Shown in pieces: positions 7,632 to 14,550 of a stretch of DNA of 15,191 nt. Location of the stretch: the NCBI GenBank assembly GCA_034437075.1, contig DAOTVD010000012.1:1-15191 (forward strand), written 5' to 3'. Source of the DNA: DAOTVD01 sp034437075. GTDB lineage: Bacteria; Chloroflexota; Anaerolineae; Aggregatilineales; J027. Made by a program: the position numbers and the translations under genes. The notes beneath the pieces were generated by a model. It saw nothing but the letters and a program-made list of their open reading frames with translations. It made no database searches and was not told where the DNA came from. Positions within the stretch are counted from its first letter, which is position 1; each line of letters begins with the position of its first letter.

Positions 7632-7640
7632 AATATAACA
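7632..7640 (-). promoter_or_regulatory. Extended -10 promoter for pirin
   Basis: On the minus strand this reads TGTTATATT, an extended -10 (TGn plus TATATT). The start would be near 7625, with a leader of about 32 bases that contains the AGGAG site. The -35 position falls inside the palindrome at 7644-7663. Confidence 0.5.
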
Positions 7641-7643
7641 CAA

Positions 7644-7663
7644 AAACGGACTGCCGTCCGTTT
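7644..7663. promoter_or_regulatory. Palindrome before pirin: terminator and/or TetR-type operator
   Basis: Perfect 8-base arms AAACGGAC and GTCCGTTT flank a 4-base TGCC centre. On the minus strand the right-hand arm is followed directly by further T residues (TTTTTGTG), so it fits an intrinsic terminator for the alpha/beta hydrolase gene ending at 7681. The same sequence also resembles ACGGAC-N4-GTCCGT operators bound by TetR-family repressors, and it covers the -35 zone of the pirin promoter. No TetR gene lies in the window. Confidence 0.65.
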
Positions 7664-7680
7664 GAAATTGGTAAAAGTGT

Positions 7681-8532
7681 TTAGGGTAGATCACGCAGAA
7701 AGGCCGTTAGGGCCGCGTTTACGGCGGCGGGTTGTTCTTGCTGCACCCAATGCCCGGCCTGGGGGATGATCACAACCTGCGCCCGGGGGATGGTCTCGTG
7801 AATACCGTGGGTCAACCAAACCGGCGCGGAGCGGTCTTTTTCGGGCCACAATACCAAGGTCGGATGCGTAATCGTCAGGTCTTCGGGCATATCATCGCGC
7901 AGCCAGCGCGCTAGCGCGGGCGCATAGGCCGTGGCCGTGCGGCCTGAACGTGCATAGGCTTGGCTATACGCAACGCGCACATTATGCGGCAGCGCGTTTT
8001 TTTGATGCGCTAACCAACCCATTCCGCCACCGATGCCCAGCGACTGATTCGCCACATGCAGCAACGGCCCGCCGATAGCGTGCCCCAACAGGGTCATAAA
8101 GGCGATAATGCGCATAGGGTTACGCCCGCTGAGGCGCGAACTGGGCCAGCGCGCCGGGTGCATGGTGTTCAGCACCACCAGCGCGCGTACGCGCTGCGGA
8201 TGCAGCAAGGCCAGGATGTAGGCCAGCACACCCCCATAATCATTCCCCACAAATACCGCTTGGGTTAGGTCCAGCGCATCTAACAAGCCCAGCAAATCCC
8301 CGGCTAGTGTTGGGGGATCATAACCTGTCGCCGGTTTGTCGGAATAATTCACGCCGCGCAAATCCGGCGCGATAGCGCGCCAACCGCCCTCATCCAGAAA
8401 ACGCAATTGGTGACGCCAACTCCACCAGAACTCGGGATAACCATGCAACAAAACCACCGGAGCGCCGCCATAGGGGCCTGCGATCACAGTATGCATGCGC
8501 AGCGTAGGCCGCACCGAAACCAACCGCGCCAT
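7681..8532 (-). CDS. Alpha/beta hydrolase, epoxide hydrolase-like
   Basis: The 283-residue alpha/beta-fold hydrolase carries the epoxide hydrolase/haloalkane dehalogenase layout. The oxyanion motif HGYPEFWWSW comes first, then nucleophile Asp98 in VGNDYGG, an acid Asp233 in WPEKDRSAP and catalytic His261 in AGHWVQQEQP. An Asp nucleophile instead of Ser excludes ordinary esterases. HGxP favours epoxide hydrolases, which also need one or two cap-domain tyrosines; candidates exist in the cap (residues about 130-210) but cannot be assigned by eye. Fluoroacetate dehalogenase-like activity is an alternative. The ATG at 8532 is preferred because the protein then starts just before the first beta strand; an in-frame TTG at 8556 would add eight residues. 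Both starts lack a clear ribosome site. The gene diverges from the kinase gene and precedes pirin on the same strand. Confidence 0.9.
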   Translation of the reverse strand: MARLVSVRPTLRMHTVIAGPYGGAPVVLLHGYPEFWWSWRHQLRFLDEGGWRAIAPDLRGVNYSDKPATGYDPPTLAGDLLGLLDALDLTQAVFVGNDYGGVLAYILALLHPQRVRALVVLNTMHPARWPSSRLSGRNPMRIIAFMTLLGHAIGGPLLHVANQSLGIGGGMGWLAHQKNALPHNVRVAYSQAYARSGRTATAYAPALARWLRDDMPEDLTITHPTLVLWPEKDRSAPVWLTHGIHETIPRAQVVIIPQAGHWVQQEQPAAVNAALTAFLRDLP

Positions 8533-8599
8533 ATGCGAATGCTCAGGTAAAATCAAAAGTGTTGTCTATCTGGCGCCACAAGCAGCGGTGGCGTGTCCA

Positions 8600-8608
8600 T
8601 GCTAAAAT
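8600..8608 (+). promoter_or_regulatory. Possible extended -10 promoter for the kinase gene
   Basis: TGCTAAAAT (TGn plus TAAAAT) would start transcription near 8615, giving a leader of about 90 bases to the ATG at 8706. No -35 is visible. On the opposite strand TGCTATGAT (8628-8636) is a similar element pointing toward the hydrolase gene. Confidence 0.3.
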
Positions 8609-8705
8609 ATGGGCGTACTACCCGCTCATCATAGCAGGTTCTGAGCAATGGCCCAAGTTCCATAGGCACCTAGCGGCCTTCGACCCAAACAGAGCAGAGG
8701 AAGCC

Positions 8706-9548
8706 ATGTCCGAACTGGTCGGTTCAAGACTCGGCGCGTATGAAATCCGGGCCCAAATTGGCGCAGGCGGCTATGCGACCGTCTACCGGGCCTACCATGC
8801 CGCCACTGAACGCGAAGTTGCCGTAAAGGTCTTGCAAGGCATCGCCATTGATGATGTCTCGCTGGCCCGTTTCGAGCGTGAGGCGCGGGTGATTGCCAGT
8901 TTGCAACACATCCACATTTTGCCCATTTATGATTATGGCGACCAAGACGGGATTACCTATCTGGTGATGCGTTATGTCGCCACAGGCACCTTGCGGGACT
9001 ATATGCGCGAAATCGACCGGCTCGAAATTGATGACGCGCTACGCCTGTTTTATCAAGTCGCGGACGCCATCGCGTATGCGCACCAGCATGGCGTGTTACA
9101 TCGCGACATCAAGCCCGCTAATGTGCTGCTGGATGACAGCCGCAACGCGCTATTGGGGGATTTTGGTCTGGCGCGCAGCAAAGACTCGCGCGGCACGCTT
9201 ACCGATGATGGGATTGTCGGCACGCCGTTGTATATCGCGCCCGAACAAGCCGAAGGCGGCGACATTGACGCGCGCAGCGACATTTATGCGCTGGGCATTT
9301 TGCTCTACGAAATGCTCACTGGCGATGTGCCCTTTCGCGCGGATAGCGCCATCGCCATTATTTTGAAACACTTGAATGCCGAAGTGCCCCCGCCCCACGC
9401 GGCCACACCGATACGGTCACGAGCGCCGTTATCACCCCAGACGGGCGCTATGCGATTTCTGCCAGCGAAGATTACACACTCAAAGTCTGGGATATCGAAA
9501 CGGGTGAGGCCGTGCATACGTTGTATGGCCATACTGGCGCCGTGCTGA
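8706..9548 (+). CDS. Bacterial Ser/Thr protein kinase (PknB-like), C-lobe truncated and frameshifted
   Basis: The start is the ATG at 8706, with AGAGGAA four to ten bases upstream; the in-frame stretch back to 8559 is not kinase-like. The eukaryotic-type kinase domain begins at residue 12. It has the glycine loop GAGGYATV (19-26), ATP lysine Lys41, helix-C Glu59, catalytic loop HRDIKPAN (132-139, Asp134), DFG at 152-154 and the APE triad at 178-180, so all catalytic residues are intact. After LKHLNAEVPPPHA (to about residue 232) the kinase sequence ends abruptly. The final C-lobe helices, with the usual conserved Arg, are missing, and the last 50 residues to the stop at 9548 are a shifted reading of WD40 code. 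Such kinases normally continue through a linker, often a membrane span, into a sensor domain. Here the sensor seems to be the WD40 region that follows in another frame. A folded, active kinase from this frame is doubtful. Confidence 0.88.
   Translation: MSELVGSRLGAYEIRAQIGAGGYATVYRAYHAATEREVAVKVLQGIAIDDVSLARFEREARVIASLQHIHILPIYDYGDQDGITYLVMRYVATGTLRDYMREIDRLEIDDALRLFYQVADAIAYAHQHGVLHRDIKPANVLLDDSRNALLGDFGLARSKDSRGTLTDDGIVGTPLYIAPEQAEGGDIDARSDIYALGILLYEMLTGDVPFRADSAIAIILKHLNAEVPPPHAATPIRSRAPLSPQTGAMRFLPAKITHSKSGISKRVRPCIRCMAILAPC
9386..9412 (+). other. Kinase/WD40 junction: probable deletion with frame change
   Basis: Kinase coding stops being recognisable near 9396, and a WD40 blade (RGHTDTV) starts at 9398 in a different frame. 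About 40 kinase residues and any linker are absent. The stretch GCGGCCA could encode both the kinase text (Ala-Ala after Pro-Pro-His) and the blade start (Arg-Gly-His), so it is a candidate microhomology for a deletion or an assembly join. Confidence 0.6.
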
Positions 9549-10435
9549 AGGTTGTGGCCCTGGCTGACTCGCAACATGTTATCTCCTCTTCGGAAGATAT
9601 GACACTCAAGCTATGGGAAATCACGACGGGGCAAGAAGTGCATACGCTCAGCGGCCATAGCGACCGCGTCGAATCCGTCATCGTGACGCCAGATGGACGC
9701 CTGGCCATCAGTAGCGCAGGCATGGTGCATGTGAGCTTGGATACGACCTTGCGCATCTGGGATTTGGCCAGTGGGGCCGAACGGATGGCGCTCTATGGCA
9801 GCGCCGAGCGCGTGCTCCAAACAGTCGTTTTACCCGAAGGTGACCTGGCCGTTTCGGCCATCATTCCCCAATCGGGCGAGATGGACAGCTTCGATACGAC
9901 CTTGCAAGTCTGGGACGTGGAAACAGGCGCAGTCGTGCGCACCCTCAGCGGTCATAAACGCCCCGTGTATGTACTTTTGCCCTTGCCGGATGGACGCTTA
10001 CTCTCCGCCGGGCAAGATAACCTGCTCAAACTGTGGGATGTGCGCGACGGACGCGAATTGGCCGTCTTGCGCGGGCATACCGAACAAGTCGCGGGGATGG
10101 CCGTTACGCCCGACGGCACGCGCATCGTCTCGGTGGGGGCCGATTTGGTCGTGCGTGTCTGGACACTGGCCACCGGGCTAGAAGCCTTCCACTTGAAAGG
10201 CCACACCGAAGCCATCATTGATATTGGATTAACCCCCGATGGCCGCTATGCGATCACCATATCTTTTGACCACAGTCTGAAAATCTGGGATTTGCAAACG
10301 CGCCAAATGGTCGCTAACTTCATCGCGGATGGCGCCTTGCATAGCCTAGCCATCACCCCCGATGGCCGGACACTCGTCGCGGGGGGGCAAAGTGGGCAGG
10401 TGCATATTCTGCGCCTAGAAGGCGTGCCCGGTTAA
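9512..10435 (+). CDS. WD40-repeat beta-propeller, probably the detached sensor part of the kinase gene
   Basis: WD40 homology begins at 9398, but the first possible start in this frame is a GTG at 9512 within the first blade's end, and no ribosome site precedes it. The frame is open back to a stop at 9344-9346. Blades are easily seen as GH-(about 28 residues)-WD units: GHTDTV...KVWDI, GHTGAV...KLWEI, GHSDRV...RIWDL, GSAERV...QVWDV, GHKRPV...KLWDV, GHTEQV...RVWTL and GHTEAI...KIWDL. A last degenerate unit (ADGALHSLAITPDG...HILRL) follows. That makes about seven full blades plus a closing one, enough for a complete propeller. Blades 3 and 4 carry insertions of about 8-12 residues before the WD strand. 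Propellers like this serve as protein-interaction or sensory domains on bacterial Ser/Thr kinases. Without a start or kinase in frame, this looks like the 3' part of a broken gene. Confidence 0.8.
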   Translation: MHTLYGHTGAVLKVVALADSQHVISSSEDMTLKLWEITTGQEVHTLSGHSDRVESVIVTPDGRLAISSAGMVHVSLDTTLRIWDLASGAERMALYGSAERVLQTVVLPEGDLAVSAIIPQSGEMDSFDTTLQVWDVETGAVVRTLSGHKRPVYVLLPLPDGRLLSAGQDNLLKLWDVRDGRELAVLRGHTEQVAGMAVTPDGTRIVSVGADLVVRVWTLATGLEAFHLKGHTEAIIDIGLTPDGRYAITISFDHSLKIWDLQTRQMVANFIADGALHSLAITPDGRTLVAGGQSGQVHILRLEGVPG

Positions 10436-10451
10436 CACGGGCGGTTGTGGC

Positions 10452-10480
10452 TTGGAACTTACCCGGCCAGGGTGTACAAT
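10452..10480 (+). promoter_or_regulatory. Promoter for the tandem binding-protein gene (TTGGAA - 17 - TACAAT)
   Basis: TTGGAA at 10452-10457 and TACAAT at 10475-10480 are separated by exactly 17 bases. Transcription would start near 10487, about 50 bases before the ATG, and the leader includes the GAGGAG ribosome site. Confidence 0.65.
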
Positions 10481-10537
10481 CTTCGCTTGGCTCGTGACAC
10501 ATACATCACAAGAAAGTACCGAGGAGAAACTACCGCT

Positions 10538-12586
10538 ATGCTGAGATTTTGGCGTATCTGCATATTGGCCGGGTTGCTGGCGAGCCTGGGTCTGCTGGGG
10601 GCCAACGCCCAAGAACCCGACGCCGTAACCATTGATGGGTCGCTCTTTATGGAAGACCTAGTGGCCGAATTACTGAGCAACTATGCGGATGTCACCGAGA
10701 CAGACCCCGCAATTACTCTGGAAACCAACGGCCCGAACGCAGCCTTCGAAGCCCTGTGCACGGGCGAACGCGGCGCGGTGATGTCCACGCGCTACATCAA
10801 CGACGATGAAGCAAATCTGTGCGAAGATAATGACGTAGACTACGTAGAATATATGGCGGCCTATCAGGGGATTGTGGTGCTGCTGACCGCGCCCGAAACC
10901 GACCCCGCCGCCGCCGATTTGGGCGTGCCGTGCGTTACAGTGGGCGACCTGGACACCATCTTCGGCCTGACTGCCGAGGGCGCCACCACCCAAACCACCG
11001 AAATTGACCCCAACGCTGACCCCGATGCGCTGGCGGTGTATAGCCTGCCGTCGGATAGCCGCGCCGCCGTGGCCTTCAGCGCCATTCTGCCCAGTGGTGA
11101 ACTGCGCACCGACCTAGATATTCAGGACAACCCCGCCGCGATTATCGACGCCCTGAGCGCCGAAGATGCGCGCGGTGTCGGCTACATGACCCTGCACGAT
11201 TGGCTAGCCCTGGACGACAACCAGCGCGAAAGCGTTCTGCCGCTAGAAATCCGCAACCCCACCGACGCGACCTGCCATCCGCCTTCGGCGTTGAATATCG
11301 AAACGCGCACCTATGCGGCCCATCGTCCGCTGGTGCTCTACGCGGCGACATCTGCGCTAGAAAACGAAAGCTTTGCCGACTTCTTGCAAGTTGCGAATAG
11401 TGGTCTCGTGCAAGACACCGCCACGACGTTGGGCTTTACCCCCATTACCGACAATGCCCAGACGCGCAACGCGGCCAACTTGACCACGCCCAACACCGGG
11501 CGCACCTTCTCGCGCCCCAGTTCGCCGCCTTCGCTGAACCCGACCCCCGAAGGAACGGTCGTGCTGGTGGGCGATCCGCTGGCCGTGCCCGTCATTAATG
11601 CCATGGTCGGCAATTTCAACGCCAGCAACGACAACGCCAGCACCGATTTTAGCTTGCTGGGCCTGGATGCAGGCTGGCAGGCCCTGTGCGCGGGCGAAGC
11701 CGACGCCCTTTTTAGCACCGTGGCCGAAGCGCGTACCTGCGACGAAAATGACGTCGAAGCCTACGAACTCTCCATCGGTACACAAGCCTTTGTCTTCGCG
11801 GTGGATGCTGATCAAGAAGACCTGCCCACGTGCCTGGATGTCGAAACGCTGGCGCGCGCCTTCGCGACCTTCCCCACAAATGCGGATGAAGATGATACGG
11901 AAGCGGATGACGCACCCACAACCTGGCAGGCCCTGACGGACGACGCGCCCGATACGCCGCTGTTTGTCTTCATGGCCGACCGTAGCACGGCAGAAATCGA
12001 CTGGCTACTGCGCCTGGCGGGGGCCGAAAACGCCTTCCCGCGTAGCGACCGCGACGACAACGTCATCTACAACCCCATTGACGTGGCCGCCCCCGGCCAA
12101 TGGCGCGCGCAAGCCCTCGCCAATCTGGAAGGCGGCGCGGGCCTGGCAATCATCGGATGGGACGATTACCAAAATAGCGACGCGCGCGACAACCTGCGTT
12201 TGCTAGAAGTGGACGCGGGCGCGGGGTGTATCGCACCACGCGCCGAAACCCTGCTAGATGGCAGCTATCCCCTAGCGGCGAACTTCCACGCCTATATCCC
12301 CAACCGCACGTTTGGGGAAGAAGCGGGCGCGCCATTCGCCTGGTCGTTGCTCAGCGAGGCGGCCATTAACCAACTCGAACTGCTGAATCTGGCCGTCCCG
12401 GCCTTCGATCAAATCCGCCTGGCGCGTAGCGATGTGTATGAACGCATCGAGGAAGAACTCGCCCTGGCCGCCGAACGGCGGATGCAAGAAGAAGCCGAAG
12501 CCGCCGAAGAAGCGCTAGAGGCCGAACAAAACGCCACTGCCGAACCAACGCCCGACGCGACGGCAGAAGCTTCTGAAGATGACTAA
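10538..12586 (+). CDS. Secreted protein with two tandem PstS-like substrate-binding domains
   Basis: The ATG at 10538 has GAGGAG 11 bases upstream; the open frame back to 10445 precedes the signal peptide and overlaps the promoter. The 682-residue product starts with a signal peptide (basic LRFWR, hydrophobic core, ANA cleavage site before Gln25) and no lipobox. Residues about 28-325 resemble the PstS/PBP-like fold: an Asp-Gly-Ser strand, the segment LCTGERGAVMSTRYINDDE and a VEYMAAYQGIVVLL strand. Residues about 350-630 repeat the plan (LVGDPLAVPVINAMVGNF, LCAGEADALFSTVAEARTC). Each half has four cysteines at matching places: 74, 95, 132, 246 and 384, 401, 432, 564. The Ser-Gly-Thr type phosphate-binding loops are not conserved (DSRAA instead), so phosphate binding is doubtful. 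The end is an acidic Glu/Ala helix and a Thr/Pro tail. The protein is strongly acidic. No transport permease is adjacent; ligand unknown. Confidence 0.85.
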   Translation: MLRFWRICILAGLLASLGLLGANAQEPDAVTIDGSLFMEDLVAELLSNYADVTETDPAITLETNGPNAAFEALCTGERGAVMSTRYINDDEANLCEDNDVDYVEYMAAYQGIVVLLTAPETDPAAADLGVPCVTVGDLDTIFGLTAEGATTQTTEIDPNADPDALAVYSLPSDSRAAVAFSAILPSGELRTDLDIQDNPAAIIDALSAEDARGVGYMTLHDWLALDDNQRESVLPLEIRNPTDATCHPPSALNIETRTYAAHRPLVLYAATSALENESFADFLQVANSGLVQDTATTLGFTPITDNAQTRNAANLTTPNTGRTFSRPSSPPSLNPTPEGTVVLVGDPLAVPVINAMVGNFNASNDNASTDFSLLGLDAGWQALCAGEADALFSTVAEARTCDENDVEAYELSIGTQAFVFAVDADQEDLPTCLDVETLARAFATFPTNADEDDTEADDAPTTWQALTDDAPDTPLFVFMADRSTAEIDWLLRLAGAENAFPRSDRDDNVIYNPIDVAAPGQWRAQALANLEGGAGLAIIGWDDYQNSDARDNLRLLEVDAGAGCIAPRAETLLDGSYPLAANFHAYIPNRTFGEEAGAPFAWSLLSEAAINQLELLNLAVPAFDQIRLARSDVYERIEEELALAAERRMQEEAEAAEEALEAEQNATAEPTPDATAEASEDD

Positions 12587-12590
12587 TCAC

Positions 12591-12620
12591 GGGGCGGGCG
12601 CCGCGTTGGGCGTCCGCCTC
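12591..12620 (+). terminator. GC-rich hairpin after the binding-protein gene
   Basis: GGCGGGCGCC (12593-12602) pairs with GGCGTCCGCC (12609-12618) through a 6-base loop with one G-T wobble; two more outer pairs are possible. It begins four bases after the stop. There is no T-run, so the call rests on stem strength and position. Confidence 0.5.
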
Positions 12621-12625
12621 TGCAC

Positions 12626-12654
12626 TTGGACATTCCGCACGAAGCATGTATACT
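12626..12654 (+). promoter_or_regulatory. Promoter for the kinase-GNAT-ahcY cluster (TTGGAC - 17 - TATACT)
   Basis: TTGGAC (12626-12631) and TATACT (12649-12654) are exactly 17 bases apart. Transcription would start near 12661, about 40 bases before the start codon at 12702. Confidence 0.65.
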
Positions 12655-12701
12655 TCTCACGTTTTGCTCAAAATATAAAGAGACACACACGATAACGACT
12701 T

Positions 12702-13667
12702 ATGGATATTTTGCTGTCGGGTTCCATCGCGTACGACTATTTGATGCGCTTTCCGGGGCGTTTCCGCGAATTGCTCGTGGAACAATCGCTGGATAAAGTG
12801 AGTTTAAGCTTCTTGGCCGAAGACATGCAGCGGCACGACGGAGGCGTTTCGGCCAACATCGCCTATACGATGGCCCTGTTGGGCGGGCGACCGCGCTTGT
12901 TCGGCACGGTCGGGCACGATTTCGAAGACTATCGCGAGCGGCTCGAAGCCGTCGGCGTCGATACCTCTACCGTGATTGTGATTGACACGGTCTTCACGGG
13001 GTCGTTTTTCGCCAACACCGACCTAGACAACAACCAGATCGCGTTTTTCTACGCCGGGGCCATGGGCCTGGCGGGCGAATATGGCATTTTTGATGTCGTC
13101 CATAGTGCGCCAGACATGGTCGTCATCTCGCCCAACGACCCGCGCGGCATGGCCCGCCATGTGGACGAATGCAAAGCGCACAACATCCGGTATATTTACG
13201 ACCCCAGCCAGCAAGTCGCGCGCCTGAATGGGGATGAACTGCGCCACGGTATCGAAGGCTGCTATTTGCTAGCCTGCAACGAATACGAGTGGGAAATCAT
13301 CCAGAACCAGACCGGCTTCACAGTGGATAGCCTGCGCGATGCGGGCATTACGTTTGTCCATACTTTGGGCAAAGACGGGGCCAACATCTACACCTCGGAT
13401 GAAACCATCCATATCCCTGCTTTTATACCCAACGAAATCACTGACCCCACCGGCGCGGGGGATGCCTTTCGCGGCGGGTTGCTCAGTGGCCTGAGCCACG
13501 GCTTCGACTGGGCCGTTAGCGGGCGGATGGGCGCGCTGATGGGCGCGTACGCGCTGGAAAACTTCGGCACGCAAGCGCATCACCCCACCCCCGCCGAGTT
13601 TGTGGCGCGCTTTCGCCAGGAAAGCAAATTCGACGACGGCGGTCAGTTGGACGTGTTGCTGCGCTAG
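12702..13667 (+). CDS. PfkB-family kinase, probable adenosine kinase
   Basis: The 321-residue protein belongs to the ribokinase/PfkB superfamily, which phosphorylates sugars or nucleosides with ATP. It opens with the SGSIAYDYLMRFPGRF strand and has GGVSANIAYTMALLGG near residue 48, the substrate-side signature. The C-terminal signature is DPTGAGDAFRGG, with catalytic base Asp254 and the anion hole GAGD. The N-terminal arrangement (FPGRF, then a lid with VSLSFLAEDM, then GGxxxNIAY) is the one seen in bacterial PfkB proteins annotated as adenosine kinases. The downstream S-adenosylhomocysteine hydrolase gene supports adenosine as substrate, since removing adenosine drives that reversible reaction. 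Sugar kinase activity is the alternative. The start ATG has no strong ribosome site, only a distant AAAGAG. The gene has its own promoter and is followed after two bases by the acetyltransferase gene. Confidence 0.9.
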   Translation: MDILLSGSIAYDYLMRFPGRFRELLVEQSLDKVSLSFLAEDMQRHDGGVSANIAYTMALLGGRPRLFGTVGHDFEDYRERLEAVGVDTSTVIVIDTVFTGSFFANTDLDNNQIAFFYAGAMGLAGEYGIFDVVHSAPDMVVISPNDPRGMARHVDECKAHNIRYIYDPSQQVARLNGDELRHGIEGCYLLACNEYEWEIIQNQTGFTVDSLRDAGITFVHTLGKDGANIYTSDETIHIPAFIPNEITDPTGAGDAFRGGLLSGLSHGFDWAVSGRMGALMGAYALENFGTQAHHPTPAEFVARFRQESKFDDGGQLDVLLR

Positions 13668-13669
13668 CT

Positions 13670-14485
13670 ATGTATCGTATCCAGCACTGCGACGACCGCG
13701 CGCTATTGCGCACCTTTATGAACCAGGATGCCTTCGTCTACGCCTATGCTCTGGGCGACCTGGACGACGTCAACTGGCCGCATAGTGATTTCTGGTGCGC
13801 GTTCGCGGGCGAGCAGTTGCGCGGTTTTGTGCTGTTTTTTCATGGCTTCGAAATTCCATCTTTGACGCTAGGCGGGGATGCCAAAGCCGTTGCCGCCATC
13901 ATGAAAGACATCTCGCTCCCGCAGGAGTCTTTTTGCCTGGCACCAGGCAACTTTGACGACTTGCTAACGCGCTACTACACCGCCCCCCACTTGCACGACC
14001 TGCACCGCATGGTCCTCCTGCCGGGGGAATTTCGAGCCTGCGGGCGGGCGTTACCCACGCCCTTAACGCTTCAGCGCCTGCACCGCGCGCATACGGCAAT
14101 GCTCAATCACCTATACGCCCAAGCCGCCGAGCCCGGCGAAAACGTGGTCGCGTTTTCGCCAGATCAAATTGAACAAGGCGTGTTTATGGGCGCGGTGGCC
14201 GCGCAAGACGGGCAGCTTATCGCGGCAGCGGGTACCCATATTGCCTCCCAAGCAGAGAATATCGCGGCAGTGGGAAATGTGTTCACCCAACCCAGTTGGC
14301 GCGGACGCGGCCTAGCGCAGATCACCACCAGCGCGGTGGTTGCCGTCCTTTTCGGGATGGGGATCAGTCGGGTGGTGCTCAACGTCAAACAAGATAATTT
14401 ACCCGCCATTCGCGCCTATAAGAATCTGGGCTTTCGGGTTTATTCGGATTTCATCGAAGGCCCGGCCCATTTATTGCAAACATGA
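13670..14485 (+). CDS. GNAT-family N-acetyltransferase (FR47-like C-terminal domain)
   Basis: The 271-residue protein starts two bases after the PfkB stop with no ribosome site of its own, so translation is probably coupled. The C-terminal half (about 150-270) is a recognisable GNAT domain. The strand VGNVFTQPSW leads into the acetyl-CoA pyrophosphate loop WRGRGLAQ (residues 210-217), then a helix (ITTSAVVAVLF), the strand VVLNVKQDN and the typical helix-end PAIRAYKNLGFRVYSDF. The N-terminal half (1-140) has the look of a degenerate second GNAT-like domain without the CoA loop, as in several two-domain GNATs. Substrate is unknown. The position inside an adenosine-kinase/AhcY cluster suggests a link to methyl-cycle metabolism or regulation of these enzymes, but this is only context. 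Confidence 0.88.
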   Translation: MYRIQHCDDRALLRTFMNQDAFVYAYALGDLDDVNWPHSDFWCAFAGEQLRGFVLFFHGFEIPSLTLGGDAKAVAAIMKDISLPQESFCLAPGNFDDLLTRYYTAPHLHDLHRMVLLPGEFRACGRALPTPLTLQRLHRAHTAMLNHLYAQAAEPGENVVAFSPDQIEQGVFMGAVAAQDGQLIAAAGTHIASQAENIAAVGNVFTQPSWRGRGLAQITTSAVVAVLFGMGISRVVLNVKQDNLPAIRAYKNLGFRVYSDFIEGPAHLLQT

Positions 14486-14550
14486 TCCTGAAAATAACCG
14501 CATACTTCATCATTTTTGATCGGTGAGATACCAGCCAAAAGGAGTAAATC

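Noticed and set aside
9381..9412. Programmed frameshift joining kinase and WD40
   Set aside because: There is a run of C residues but no proper slippery heptamer, and the kinase would still lack its final helices after a shift. Deletion or misassembly explains more.
11357..11936. Long antisense and shifted frames inside the binding-protein gene
   Set aside because: They lie within a clearly coding gene with signal peptide and domain motifs, have no ribosome sites and match no family; they are composition shadows.
14486..14550. SAH or SAM riboswitch upstream of ahcY
   Set aside because: The gap is only 65 bases, AT-rich, and shows no paired stems of the needed size by eye; it holds just the ribosome site.
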